NCBI GenBank assembly: GCA_020848905.1
Contig: JADLHG010000056.1
Coordinates: forward strand, 248,001-312,000
Source of the DNA: Deltaproteobacteria bacterium
Lineage (GTDB): Bacteria; Myxococcota_A; Polyangia; GCA-2747355; JADLHG01
Direction: 5' to 3'
DNA length: 64,000 nucleotides
Every line of letters starts with the position of its first letter. Position 1 is the first letter of the stretch. Made by a program: the position numbers and the translations under genes. Under the pieces are notes generated by a model, which saw only the letters and a program-made list of their open reading frames with translations, was not told the DNA's origin and made no database searches. Shown in pieces: positions 1-9,017 of the stretch.

Positions 1-1
1 C

Positions 2-658
2 CGCCTGGTGCGCGAGTATGGGGTGGAGGCGCGGGTGGGGCGGCCGCAGGTCGTGTATCGCGAGACGCTGACGTCGGCCGGGCGGGCGGAGCACGTCTTC
101 GAGCGCAAGCTGGACGACGGCTCGCAGATCTACGGACACGCGGCGGTGCGGGTCGAGCCGCGGCAGCGTGGCAGCGGGATGGCCTTCGAGAACGCCATTC
201 CGGCGGGGACGATCCTTCACCCCGCGGTGGTGCAGGCGGCGATGGACGGGCTGCGAGAGGCCGCCACGTCGGGGGTGAGCGCGGGCTACCCGCTCGTGGA
301 CGTGCGGGTCATGCTCTGCGGCATCACCACCCGTGAGGGGGTGACGGGCGACGTGGGTTACAAGGTAGCGGCGGGCGAGGCCTTCCGGCGAGCCTGCCGC
401 GAGGCGGGACCGGCGCTGCTCGAGCCGATCATGGACGTGGAGGTCACCTACCCCGAGGAGTTCATGGGCGAGGTGATCGGCGACCTGAACGCCCGCGGCG
501 GACAGATCGAGGAGGTCGGCTTCCGCGGCGGCAAGCGTGAGCTCAAGGCCAAGGTGCCCATGCGCCAGATGTTCGGCTACTCGACGCGGGTGCGTTCGCT
601 CACGCAGGGGCGGGCGAACTTCACCATGCGCTTCGACCGCTACGACACCGCGGGGTAG
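2..658 (+). CDS. fusA: Elongation factor G, C-terminal part (5' end outside window)
   Basis: Translation runs in frame from the window edge (codon at bases 2-4) to the TAG at 656-658. The 219 residues match EF-G domains IV and V: the domain IV stretch ending in LLEPIMDVEV, then the domain V signature with EVIGDLNARGG, VPMRQMFGYSTRVRSLTQGRA and FTMRFDRY. EF-G is the GTPase that drives tRNA-mRNA translocation on the ribosome; the G domain lies upstream of the window. The protein ends soon after FDRY, as in normal EF-G. Many members of this group carry two EF-G genes, so this could be the housekeeping copy or a second one; the fragment cannot tell. Confidence 0.95.
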   Translation, partial: RLVREYGVEARVGRPQVVYRETLTSAGRAEHVFERKLDDGSQIYGHAAVRVEPRQRGSGMAFENAIPAGTILHPAVVQAAMDGLREAATSGVSAGYPLVDVRVMLCGITTREGVTGDVGYKVAAGEAFRRACREAGPALLEPIMDVEVTYPEEFMGEVIGDLNARGGQIEEVGFRGGKRELKAKVPMRQMFGYSTRVRSLTQGRANFTMRFDRYDTAG

Positions 659-674
659 CGGCGCGGTCGCTTCT

Positions 675-692
675 CTCCGGCGCGCGCCGGAG
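675..692 (+). terminator. Perfect 18-nt palindrome after EF-G gene
   Basis: Bases 675-683 (CTCCGGCGC) are the exact reverse complement of 684-692, giving a 9-bp G+C-rich hairpin 17 nt after the EF-G stop and before the next start. A second, overlapping hairpin (CCGGA-GCT-TCCGG) follows. There is no T-run, so this is terminator-like at best; it could also attenuate or stabilise the mRNA end. Confidence 0.5.
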
Positions 693-717
693 CTTCCGGA
701 CCACAACGAGGGTAGAC

Positions 718-3036
718 ATGCACGAGCTGGGACGAAGAGGGTGCGCCGGCTGGGCGGGCGCATTGGTGGTGTGTCTTTCGGGGGCGGCGCTGGCCGCCGA
801 GGGGATGTACCCGCTCGACCGGCTCCCCGAGAAGGAGCTCGCGGGGGCGGGGCTGAAGGTGACCCCCGGCGAGCTCGGGCGGCTGTCGCGAGCGGTGGTG
901 CAGGTCGCGCGCGGCGGTAGCGGGGCCTTCGTCTCCAAGCAGGGTCTGCTCGTGACGAACCACCACGTGGCCTTCGGGTGCCTCGCGCGGCTCAACGCGC
1001 TCAAGGCGCACCAGGGGATCATGGACCGCGGCTTCGTCGCGAAGGCGCAGAAGGACGAGCTCTCGTGCCCCGGCTACGACCTCCTGGTAGTGCGGAAGGT
1101 GGAGGACGTGACCCAGCCCGTCCTGGCCGCGGTGAAGGGGAAGCCGCACTGGTCGAAGCGCTTCGAGGCGATTCGGCTGCGCAAGGACGACCTGGTGAAG
1201 GCCTGCGAGGAGGGAGGGAAGCAGGTCTGTCAGGTGGCGGAGATGGACGGCGGCGCTTCGTATTCGCTCACCACCTACCTGCGCGTGCGAGACGTGCGGC
1301 TGGTCTACGCGCCGGCCAAGGCCCTCGGGAAGTACGGCGGGGACATCGACAACTGGATGTTTCCGCGCCACACGGCGGACTTCACCTACCTGCGGGCCTA
1401 CGTGAACGAGAAGGGCGAGGGGGGCGCGTTCGACAAGGCGAACCGCCCGCTCGAGACGCCGGTGCACCTGAAGGTGTCCACGGAGGGGGTGGGCCGGGGG
1501 GCGATGGTGCTGGTGATGGGCTTTCCGGGGCGGACCTCGCGGCACGCCACGAGCCACGCGGTGCGGTACTACGTGGAGGAGCAGCTCCCGCAGGTGATCG
1601 AGTTTCTCGACGGGACGATCAAGGCCGTGCACCTCCGCATGAAGGCGAGCGACGAGGCGCGACGCAAGTACGAGGGCTTCGAATCCAGCCTGCAGAACGG
1701 GCTGAAGTACTACCAGATGAGCGCGGACGGGATGAAGCGCTGGAAGACGCTCGAGCGCAAGCTGGCCGACGAGAAGGCGCTGCTCGAAGCGCAGCCGGCG
1801 GGCTCCGAGGCGCGCAAGGGGGCGGAGAAGGTGCTCGGGGAGATCGGCGCGGTCTACGGCCGCTACCGCGGCTTCAACCGGAAGATGGCGGCCCTCGGGC
1901 GGCTGATGATGGTCTCCACCGTGGGGAGCGCGTACCAGATGGCCAAGTGGGCCAAGGAGAAGATGAAGCCCGAGCGGATGCGCAAGGAGGAGGCGTACAA
2001 GGACAAGAACGTCTACCGCTTCATCGAGGGCGGGGCGCGGCTCGAGGACGAGACCGAGCTCGGCACCGAGCGTGCGCTGCTCCTGCACCTGCTGCGCGAG
2101 ACGAAGAAGCTCCCCGCGGCGCAGCAGCCGAAGGTCGTCGCGCGGCTCGTCGCCGCGGGGCAGAAGGCTCTGAAGAAGCTGGTCGCGGAGGCCAAGCGCA
2201 AGGGGGAGGAGCCGGCGGCGGCTTTCAAGGCGGCCTACGGCGTCGCGCTCTCGGAGGATCCGCTCGAGGTGGCCGTGGCCGTGGTCTACGGGAGCACGAA
2301 GCTCGTGGCGCGGAGCGCGGAGGCGAAGGAGCTCGAGCGCGCCAAGGCGCTGCGGGCGGCGCTCTTCAAGATGAAGGCTCCCGAGCTGCGCAAGCAGGAC
2401 GACCCGCTCCTGCGCTTCGCGGCCGACGCGGAGGCGGAGCTCACCGCGCTCAAGGAAGGGGCGTTCAAGGAGGTCGAGCAGTACCTCGCCACCGTGCTGC
2501 ACCCCCGCTGGGTGACCGAGGTGAAGAAAGCGGCCTACCCCGACGCGAACTTCACGGTGCGGCTGACGCACGGGAAGGTCGCGGACTACACGGCCACCGC
2601 CACCGGCAAGCGCCACCGCTACCTGAGCACGCTCTCGGAGCTGGTGGCGAAGGACAAGGGCAAGTTCCCCTTCGAGGTGCCGGCGAAGCTCAAGGCGGCC
2701 TTTCCGGCGCGCGCGTCGAGCCCGGCGATGGACGCACATGTGAAGGACATCCCGGTGAACTTCACCGCCACGCTGGATACCACCGGCGGCAACTCGGGGA
2801 GCCCGGTCATCGACGCGCGGGGACGGCTCGTGGGGCTGCTCTTCGACGGGACGCCCGAGTCGATCCTCTCCGACTGGCAGTTTCTGCCCAAGGACCAGCG
2901 GAGCATCTGTCTGGACATTCGCTTCGCGCACTACCTGGCGGCGGTCGACGGGGCGGAGCGTGTGCTCAAGGAGAGCGGCGTTTCGCCTGCGGGCGGCGCT
3001 TCCGGGGGGAAGGCGACGCCGCGAGCCGCACCGTAG
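718..3036 (+). CDS. Secreted S46-family dipeptidyl-peptidase (DPP7-like)
   Basis: A 772-residue protein with a signal peptide (cleavage near ALAA-EG, residue 28). S46 peptidases are chymotrypsin-fold serine exopeptidases that release N-terminal dipeptides in the periplasm. The triad is visible: His in TNHHVAFGC (residues 82-83), Asp in PRHTADF (about 221, in the family segment DIDNWMFPRHT) and Ser in GGNSGSP (about 692). Eighteen residues after the Ser the FDG motif has Gly, where acidic-specific DPP11 has Arg, so a DPP7-like preference for hydrophobic or mixed P1 residues is inferred. A GAGGG ribosome site lies 5 nt before the ATG. The last 71 nt overlap the convergent GH38 gene; the Ala/Gly/Pro-rich tail is encoded there. 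Confidence 0.92.
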   Translation: MHELGRRGCAGWAGALVVCLSGAALAAEGMYPLDRLPEKELAGAGLKVTPGELGRLSRAVVQVARGGSGAFVSKQGLLVTNHHVAFGCLARLNALKAHQGIMDRGFVAKAQKDELSCPGYDLLVVRKVEDVTQPVLAAVKGKPHWSKRFEAIRLRKDDLVKACEEGGKQVCQVAEMDGGASYSLTTYLRVRDVRLVYAPAKALGKYGGDIDNWMFPRHTADFTYLRAYVNEKGEGGAFDKANRPLETPVHLKVSTEGVGRGAMVLVMGFPGRTSRHATSHAVRYYVEEQLPQVIEFLDGTIKAVHLRMKASDEARRKYEGFESSLQNGLKYYQMSADGMKRWKTLERKLADEKALLEAQPAGSEARKGAEKVLGEIGAVYGRYRGFNRKMAALGRLMMVSTVGSAYQMAKWAKEKMKPERMRKEEAYKDKNVYRFIEGGARLEDETELGTERALLLHLLRETKKLPAAQQPKVVARLVAAGQKALKKLVAEAKRKGEEPAAAFKAAYGVALSEDPLEVAVAVVYGSTKLVARSAEAKELERAKALRAALFKMKAPELRKQDDPLLRFAADAEAELTALKEGAFKEVEQYLATVLHPRWVTEVKKAAYPDANFTVRLTHGKVADYTATATGKRHRYLSTLSELVAKDKGKFPFEVPAKLKAAFPARASSPAMDAHVKDIPVNFTATLDTTGGNSGSPVIDARGRLVGLLFDGTPESILSDWQFLPKDQRSICLDIRFAHYLAAVDGAERVLKESGVSPAGGASGGKATPRAAP

Positions 3037-5710
3037 CGATCTCGAAGGGGCGGAGCGGCACGCGGTCGGGCTCGGCGAGCGGGCCGAGGCGCTTTCCATC
3101 CAGCCGGAGCCGGTGCGTGGCCACGAGCGGGCCTTCGAGCCGCGCGAGCTGGGCCGTGTCGCTCAGGTTCACGAGGCGCAGCTCGAGCGCGCGGCCCGGG
3201 GCTCTCCGGAGGGCGGTGACCTGCACCGCCGCGGGTTTCACCGTAAGGAACGAGGCGCGGGGCGGGAGAGGCCGGCGCGGCGGGGCGAGCGGGGAGCCCG
3301 CCTCGAGGGTGACCACGCGCGGGGGCGAGGCGTGCTCCGCGGCCTGGCGTAGCGCGTCCGAATCGATGAGGGCGTCGGCGAAGGGGATCACGGCCACGCG
3401 GAAGGTGGTGCTTCCACGCTGGCGCGCGCCCTCCACGGGCCAGGGAGGCCCCGCGTTCCCCTTGCGCGTGGTGAGGTCGGCGCGGCTGAGCCAGCGCACC
3501 GAGCGAAGAAGGGTGATGAGGAGCTTCGTGCCGCGGGGGGTGTGGCGGGCCTCGACCTCGTGCAGGCCCGGGGCGGAGAGGGCGAGGCCACCTCGCGGGC
3601 CCTCGAGCGCGACGAAGCCAGAGCAGGGATGCGTGGGCCCGGGGGGCTGGGCCCAGCCGGAGGTCTTTGGGAGGGCGAGGGGCCTTCGCACGAGCTGAAA
3701 TGGCGCGCCAGTGAGCGCGGCGTCCGTCGCGAAGGGCGCGGGGATCGCCAGGCGCAGGCGGTGGTCGTCGCAGGTGTTCTCGACGGTGAGCTGGAGCTCG
3801 AGGCGCGGCGCGCCGGCGGTCACGAGCACGCGCAGCGAGACGGGCACGGCCCGGACCTGGCGCGTGCGGGCGCGGCGGTCGGCGGTGAGGCCCACCGGGA
3901 GCGAGAGCGCGAACGACAGGTCCAGCTCGGCGCGAAGGGGGCTGCGGTGCATGACGCGAAGCGTGGGCGCGCGAGAGGGGCCGCGCACCAGGCCCTGCTG
4001 CGCCGGAGGCGAGAAGTCGTAGGTGTCCCCCGCGTCCCCCTCGTCCACGAGCTCGGCGAGGCGCCGGAAGATGAGTCCTGTGGCGTGGTGCGTGAGCGAG
4101 AGCTCGCCGCGGGGCGAGACGGTGAGCGCGACGAGCCCGTTGTCGAGGCGCAGGGCGCCGCGTCGGCGGGTCAGGATGACCGGCGCGGGGAGCGGGGCGG
4201 GCGGAGCGCCGCGGGAGCTCGTCGGGCAGCAGAGCGCGTAGCCGAGGGGAGGGAGCGCGAGCAGGGCCTCCGAGCCGTTCGGACCAGGGTGCTGCGGCGG
4301 GAGCCCGCCGTCGTGGGAGGCCACCCGCGGGGCGAGAGGCAGCTCGACCACGGCGCGCACGCTCCAGGGGTGCGGGTTGAACACCACGGCGCGGGGCGAA
4401 GCGGGGCGGGCGGAGGTGGCGGAGGCCGCGGCCGGCTGCTGGGCGGCGGTAGCCGTGGGGGCAAAGGCCGCCGCCGTCGCGAGCCCTTTCAGCGCGCTCT
4501 CGAGGAGGGCCTCGCCGAGCTGGGTCACCCGGGCGAGGCGGTTCGTGTCGTCGGCGTGCACCGCGTCGATGCTGCAGCCGCAGAGGTCGTCGTGGGGCTG
4601 GCAGAGGAGGAGCTCTCGCCACGCGAGCTCGAGGAGGCCGCCGGCGTCGGTCCCGCGGCCGAGGAGCGAGGTTAGCGCGGTGAAGGGCTCGACCCAGTCG
4701 AGGAGCAGCCGCTCGGCCCGGTCGTGCGCGAGCTTCAGGTCCACGCGCGCGGAGAGCACTCCCGGGAGGAGGTTCGCGTAGCGCCCGCCCCGAAGCTCGC
4801 CGCGATAGGTCCATGGGGTGAACGCCCCCCGGGAGGCGGCGTGCCGGACGGCAGCCTGATAGCGCGCGAAGCTCGTGTGCCGGAGGCGGAGCGGGGCGCG
4901 CGGGTCTCGGCCGAGCGCCGCGAGGAGCTCGGGCAGGTCCTCCTGCGCCGGCAGCAGGTCGCAGCCGTTGTTCAGCAGCAGGTGGCCGTGCGGGCAATAG
5001 GGCTCCATCTCGCGTCGCAGGGACTCGAGCCGGGCGCGGGCCCGGGCGAGGCGCGCGGCGAACGGTGCGGGGGGGGCGGCGCCGGAGTCCGACGCGGGCT
5101 CCTCTCCCAGCCGCGCGGCGTTGCAGTAGCCGCCCCCCACCTGATGCGTGGTGTGCAGGCGCGTGCCGTCGGGGGCCTCCCAGAGGAAGTCGCTGCCGAG
5201 CGCCTCGCCCTCGTCGCCGAGCCCTCGCGCCACGATGGCGCCGGTGAGGCCGAAGGCGGCCAGGATCTGGGGGAGCTGAGCCGGGTGCCCGAAGGGGTCG
5301 GGGAGGTAGCCCACCCGGCTCGGGCGCGCGAAGGCCCGCGCGAGCCGCTGGCCGAGGCAGAGGTTCCGCACGAGCGACTCGCCCGACGGGAGAAAGAGAT
5401 CCGGCAGGACGAAGAAGGGGCCGAGCTCGAGCCGCCCCGCCCGCGCCAGGCGACGGAGCTCTTCTTCCCGCTCCGGCCGCACGGCCAGGTAGTCCAGGAC
5501 CATGGCCATCTGCCCGTCGAGGGTGAAGCTGCGAAAGGCGGGCTCGCGCCCGAGCAGCTCGAGGAGCGCGTCCATCATCTCGACCAGGCGGACGCGCGTC
5601 GCCTCGGCCGTCAGGTACCAGGCCCGGTCCCAGTGAGTGTGCGAGACGACGTGGCCGACGGGGCGAGGGGGCACGGAGACGATGGTGCCTGGGGCGGTCT
5701 CGAGGGGCAA
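2966..5710 (-). CDS. Glycoside hydrolase family 38 (alpha-mannosidase-like)
   Basis: A 914-residue protein. The N-terminal GH38 catalytic domain has VSHTHWDRAWY (zinc ligands His26/Asp28), the nucleophile motif YLPDPFGH (Asp138) and a later metal-ligand motif QPHDDLCG; the C-terminal half is the beta-sandwich of this family. GH38 enzymes are retaining, zinc-dependent alpha-mannosidases. No signal peptide is evident, so it is probably cytoplasmic. The start is uncertain: TTG at 5710 or GTG at 5674, neither with a clear ribosome site, but either keeps the whole catalytic domain. It follows two lipoprotein genes on the same strand after a hairpin. The basic tail (KRRPQAKRRSP) is encoded in the overlap with the convergent peptidase. 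Glycan substrate unknown. Confidence 0.9.
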   Translation of the reverse strand: MPLETAPGTIVSVPPRPVGHVVSHTHWDRAWYLTAEATRVRLVEMMDALLELLGREPAFRSFTLDGQMAMVLDYLAVRPEREEELRRLARAGRLELGPFFVLPDLFLPSGESLVRNLCLGQRLARAFARPSRVGYLPDPFGHPAQLPQILAAFGLTGAIVARGLGDEGEALGSDFLWEAPDGTRLHTTHQVGGGYCNAARLGEEPASDSGAAPPAPFAARLARARARLESLRREMEPYCPHGHLLLNNGCDLLPAQEDLPELLAALGRDPRAPLRLRHTSFARYQAAVRHAASRGAFTPWTYRGELRGGRYANLLPGVLSARVDLKLAHDRAERLLLDWVEPFTALTSLLGRGTDAGGLLELAWRELLLCQPHDDLCGCSIDAVHADDTNRLARVTQLGEALLESALKGLATAAAFAPTATAAQQPAAASATSARPASPRAVVFNPHPWSVRAVVELPLAPRVASHDGGLPPQHPGPNGSEALLALPPLGYALCCPTSSRGAPPAPLPAPVILTRRRGALRLDNGLVALTVSPRGELSLTHHATGLIFRRLAELVDEGDAGDTYDFSPPAQQGLVRGPSRAPTLRVMHRSPLRAELDLSFALSLPVGLTADRRARTRQVRAVPVSLRVLVTAGAPRLELQLTVENTCDDHRLRLAIPAPFATDAALTGAPFQLVRRPLALPKTSGWAQPPGPTHPCSGFVALEGPRGGLALSAPGLHEVEARHTPRGTKLLITLLRSVRWLSRADLTTRKGNAGPPWPVEGARQRGSTTFRVAVIPFADALIDSDALRQAAEHASPPRVVTLEAGSPLAPPRRPLPPRASFLTVKPAAVQVTALRRAPGRALELRLVNLSDTAQLARLEGPLVATHRLRLDGKRLGPLAEPDRVPLRPFEIATVRLAASPSPRKRRPQAKRRSP

Positions 5711-5740
5711 GCTGGGGGAGCGAGGAGGGGAAGCGAAAGG

Positions 5741-5772
5741 CGGGGCCTCGACCCGGACTCGGGGAGGCCCCG
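5741..5772 (-). terminator. Hairpin between lipoprotein and GH38 genes
   Basis: CGGGGCCTC (5741-5749) and GAGGCCCCG (5764-5772) form a perfect 9-bp stem with a 14-nt loop, 17 nt beyond the stop of the upstream lipoprotein gene. There is no T-run. It may end or attenuate lipoprotein transcription before the GH38 gene. Confidence 0.5.
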
Positions 5773-5788
5773 TGCGGGGCGCGTCAGC

Positions 5789-7342
5789 CTAGCGGCACTG
5801 ACACCAGCCGCCGGTGGGGATGAACTGGCCGGCGCCGTTATCCAGGCAGCAGTCCGCGCAGCCATCGGGCGTGGCCTTGAGCACGCAGTCGTAGTACTGG
5901 TGGACATTCTGCCCGGTGGTCTTTCCCACGGCGGACATCACGAACAGGCGCGGGTCGATGTAGGGGTACGGCGCGTTCGTGGACGGGTCGATGTCGCCCT
6001 GCTTGGGCGCCATGGAGGAGTCGATGACCCAGCGGTCGGCCATGGTGTTCTTGGTGCGGGTGATGACGGCGTAGATCTTGTCGCTCGGCTCGGGGCCCAT
6101 CGTGCCCTGCTTGGCGCCCACGATCTTGATGATCGTGTTCACGTTGCCCGTGGCCGTCGAGATGGTGTTCATGAGGAGCGACCAGCCGACCACGAAGCCG
6201 TCCGCGTTCGCGATGCGGTACTTGGTGAAGAAGGTGCCCGTGGCCTTCTCCTCGTCGAGCGAGCCGATGATCCGGTTGCCGCAGGAGAGGATGTCGATGT
6301 GGTTGGTCACCGTGGCCTCGGTCGTATCCTCACGGGAGTAGGCGACGAGAGAGCCCGCGGCGTCCAGCCAGCGCAGGATGCGGTTGGTCGGGTTGAAGCC
6401 GCCGATCTTGTAGCGCTCGAGGAAGTCGAAGCCCGGCACGTCGTTCTTGATCGAGCCGAAGCTCGGGTCCGCGAGCTGCGCGTTGTAGCTCTCGAAGGTG
6501 TACTGGAATTCCGGATCGTTGTTCTGGATCGCATGGGCCTGGCTCAGGTCGTGCTCCGTCGAGGCGCGCATGGTGAAGCTCGGGAAGGCCAGGAACTGCC
6601 ACTTGCCCTTGTCGTTGACGAAGCTGTCCCACTGGCTGTCCTCCTCGAGGACGACGCGGGGGGGAAGCTTGATCTCACCGCAGGTCCCGTCCTTCGGGGT
6701 GGTGGCGATCCACAGCCGATAGCTCGCGCTGTTGGGGGCGTCCACGGTGTAGCCATCGTGGGGCTTGGGACAGATCCAGTTGCCGCCGCCGTTGATCTCC
6801 CGGACCACGACCGCGAGGATGTAGTTCCCCTTGGGGAGGAGCTGCCGGAAGGTCAGGTTGTCCACGTCGCTCTGGGCGAGGCCGGTGCCGTCCCAGGCAG
6901 CTGCGCTCTTGTTCCACTCCCAGGTGGCCTGGCCGCCGCTCTCCCAGTCCCGCTCTTGATAGATGAGCAGGCGGAGGTTGTCGGCGCCGTGCACGCGGGC
7001 CGCGAGCTTGGAGTCGCCGGTGAGCTGCACGCGGTAGGCGTGCGTGGTGATGCCGCCGTTGGCGTCGTCGCACGCACCCGTGCGGCAGTCGACACCGAAG
7101 GCCTTGTAGCCCCCGCTGGCCTTGACCTGGATGGTCGCGGAGCCGTCGATCGTGGTGCCGCTCGCGCCCAGCGTCAGGTCCTGGGCCTCGCCCTGGTTGT
7201 CGAAGTTGATCTTCTGGCAGACGCCGTTGGGCACGGCGCCGGCGGGGAGGCGCTCGGTCGTGCCGCCCTCCAGGTCGTCCATTCCGCCGCAGGCTCCCAG
7301 AAGCACCGCCGCGACGAGCGCGGTGTAGCGTGTGGTTTTCAT
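5789..7342 (-). CDS. Lipoprotein of unknown function, paralogue A
   Basis: A 517-residue lipoprotein: signal MKTTRYTALVAAVLLGAC with a lipobox (LGAC, Cys18). Three parts can be seen: a beta-rich N-terminal region (about 40-220) with weak resemblance to prepeptidase-type beta-sandwiches; a central region (about 230-430) with strand patterns such as RILRWLDAAGSLVAYS, DILSCGNRIIGSLDEE and YRIANADGFVVGWS, which recall Tubby/LURP-one-like domains; and a Cys-rich tail (DGCADCCLD ... GGWCQCR). It is clearly paralogous to the next gene upstream: the same order WDSF/WDKI, VAYSR/VAYTR, IIGSLDE/IIGAHDE, RTMAD/NTMAD and the same CADCCLD/CSDCCLD tail. A strong AAGGAG ribosome site precedes the ATG. Likely surface- or outer-membrane-anchored; function unknown. 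The Tubby/LURP-one link is my inference from the pattern only. Confidence 0.85.
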   Translation of the reverse strand: MKTTRYTALVAAVLLGACGGMDDLEGGTTERLPAGAVPNGVCQKINFDNQGEAQDLTLGASGTTIDGSATIQVKASGGYKAFGVDCRTGACDDANGGITTHAYRVQLTGDSKLAARVHGADNLRLLIYQERDWESGGQATWEWNKSAAAWDGTGLAQSDVDNLTFRQLLPKGNYILAVVVREINGGGNWICPKPHDGYTVDAPNSASYRLWIATTPKDGTCGEIKLPPRVVLEEDSQWDSFVNDKGKWQFLAFPSFTMRASTEHDLSQAHAIQNNDPEFQYTFESYNAQLADPSFGSIKNDVPGFDFLERYKIGGFNPTNRILRWLDAAGSLVAYSREDTTEATVTNHIDILSCGNRIIGSLDEEKATGTFFTKYRIANADGFVVGWSLLMNTISTATGNVNTIIKIVGAKQGTMGPEPSDKIYAVITRTKNTMADRWVIDSSMAPKQGDIDPSTNAPYPYIDPRLFVMSAVGKTTGQNVHQYYDCVLKATPDGCADCCLDNGAGQFIPTGGWCQCR

Positions 7343-7415
7343 CGTCCTTCTCCTTCAGAGGGCCCGCAGGCCCGTTCGATGCGCTGTGGTTCGGTTCGAA
7401 TCGGTTCTCTGGTGC

Positions 7416-9017
7416 CTACCGGCAGAGACAGGCGTTCCAGTCCCAGCTGTGGTAGATGGTCGAGTGTCCGTTGCAGTTCCCCTGGTCGTCCCAGGAGTTG
7501 CACGGCCCCTCTTCCGTCTCGGTGTGGGTCCGCTTCTCGAGCCGCGACTGCCCGCCGCGCGCGTCCAGGCAGCAGTCCGAACAGTCGTCGGGCGTCGCGC
7601 CGTTCACGCCACCGTACTCGCCGTACGGGACCTTCTTCTTGTCGTAGGAGTCCTGGAAGCACTGGTGCAGCTTCTGGTTGCTCGACACGGTGAAGCTCGC
7701 GGGGATGTTGGCCCAGATGCGCGCGTTGACCTTGTCGATGAACTTGCCGGGGTTGGCCGGGTCGGCCATCTTCATCGCCGGCTCCTTCTTGACGTAGTAG
7801 AGGTCGGCCATCGTGCGGCGCTGCTGGGTGATGGTGACGAGGAGCTCCTTGGTCTTGCTGTCGAAGAGCTGGAAGACGAACGCCGGGAGCCCGCCGTCGG
7901 CCTGCACGATCTCATCCTGCCCCTGGGCGTTCTTCTTCGTCCCGACGAAGCGCCAGGAGTCCACGCTCTGGCCCGTCGTGTAGTCGGTGAGGATGTAGTA
8001 GCTCGCGCCGGAGCCGATCTTCTTGGGCTCGTCGTGAGCGCCGATGATCTGCGGCGGCTCGTTGCAGTCGAGGACGTCCACGTGGGTCAGGGCGTCCTTC
8101 GGGGAGGTCTTCCGGGTGTAGGCTACGGTATCGCCGGCCATGTTCTTCCAGCCGATGATGCGGGCGTTGCCTGCCAGGTTGGCCGTGCCGCCGAGGGCCC
8201 AGTTGAAGAAGTCCCGCTTGAACTTGCCGATGTACTGGCCACCCGCGGAGCTCAGCCCGCGGATGTTGAACTCAGGGAAGGTCATGTCGAAGTCAGACCA
8301 GATCTTGTCCCACTGGGTGGTCTCCTCGATCACGAACTCGTCGGGGACCTCGGGAGAGCCGCACTGGCCGGGGCGCGTGCCCTTCATGATCGCGACCTTG
8401 TAGGGGATGGTGTCCACGGCTGGACGAAGCGTTGAGCCGATACCGAGCCAGCCGCCGGTCCACTTGAAGAACGGGGGGCTCTTCAGGGTGACCGTGATGG
8501 CGTACTCGCCGACCGGAAGGCCGACCTTCAAGGTGGCCTTGTTGATGGCGTCGTCGCTCGCCTGGCTCTCGTCGGAGGCGGCCAGGCCGCCTTTGTGCTC
8601 CCAGGTCGGGGTCCAGGTCGCGCCCGTCTTCTGCCACACGATCACCTGGACGTTCTGGCCGTTCAGGAGCCGCACGCGCAGCGGGAAGTCCGGCTCGGTC
8701 ACCTTCAGCGTGAACCAGCGCGTCTGCACGCCGGCGCCCTCGCCGCTGCAGTAGGTGCGCATGCTGCCGAAGCGGTAGTTCACGACCAGCGACTCCTCGT
8801 CGTTGATGAACGCGCCGTCGGAGAGGTTGTCCGCGAGGGCCGTGTACCCCTTGGCCTGATCCCCGGTGTAGATGGTGCAGCTCGTGTTGACCTCCATGCC
8901 GCGCTCATCGACCGTGGTCGCCGAGTGCTCGAGGCCACCGCCCTGCGGGTCCGTGCCACCGTCGCCAGCGCATGCTGCGAGGATGCTGGCGATGAAGAGC
9001 GTTGCGATCCGTCTCAT
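7416..9017 (-). CDS. Lipoprotein of unknown function, paralogue B
   Basis: A 533-residue lipoprotein. The ATG at 9017 is chosen because it has a GGGAGG ribosome site and starts MRRIATLFIASILAAC (lipobox LAAC), while the upstream extension reads as non-coding. It has the same three-part architecture as its neighbour downstream: beta-rich N-terminal domain (YCSGEGAGVQTRWFTLKV, VGEYAITVTLK), central domain (ARIIGWKNMAGDTVAYTR, DVLDCNEPPQIIGAHDE, YYILTDYTTGQSVDSW, QQRRTMADLYYV) and a Cys-rich tail (DDCSDCCLDARGG ... DWNACLCR) that is longer than in the paralogue. Seventy-three bases separate the two genes, so they probably form one transcript and arose by tandem duplication. Function unknown. Confidence 0.85.
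   Translation of the reverse strand: MRRIATLFIASILAACAGDGGTDPQGGGLEHSATTVDERGMEVNTSCTIYTGDQAKGYTALADNLSDGAFINDEESLVVNYRFGSMRTYCSGEGAGVQTRWFTLKVTEPDFPLRVRLLNGQNVQVIVWQKTGATWTPTWEHKGGLAASDESQASDDAINKATLKVGLPVGEYAITVTLKSPPFFKWTGGWLGIGSTLRPAVDTIPYKVAIMKGTRPGQCGSPEVPDEFVIEETTQWDKIWSDFDMTFPEFNIRGLSSAGGQYIGKFKRDFFNWALGGTANLAGNARIIGWKNMAGDTVAYTRKTSPKDALTHVDVLDCNEPPQIIGAHDEPKKIGSGASYYILTDYTTGQSVDSWRFVGTKKNAQGQDEIVQADGGLPAFVFQLFDSKTKELLVTITQQRRTMADLYYVKKEPAMKMADPANPGKFIDKVNARIWANIPASFTVSSNQKLHQCFQDSYDKKKVPYGEYGGVNGATPDDCSDCCLDARGGQSRLEKRTHTETEEGPCNSWDDQGNCNGHSTIYHSWDWNACLCR

Noticed and set aside
640-3099. A 819-codon open frame on the minus strand
   Set aside because: It is antisense to the S46 peptidase gene; composition artefact.
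4724-7693. A 989-codon open frame on the plus strand
   Set aside because: It is antisense to the GH38 gene and lipoprotein A, both of which have signal peptides or catalytic motifs. The plus-strand translation has no motif.
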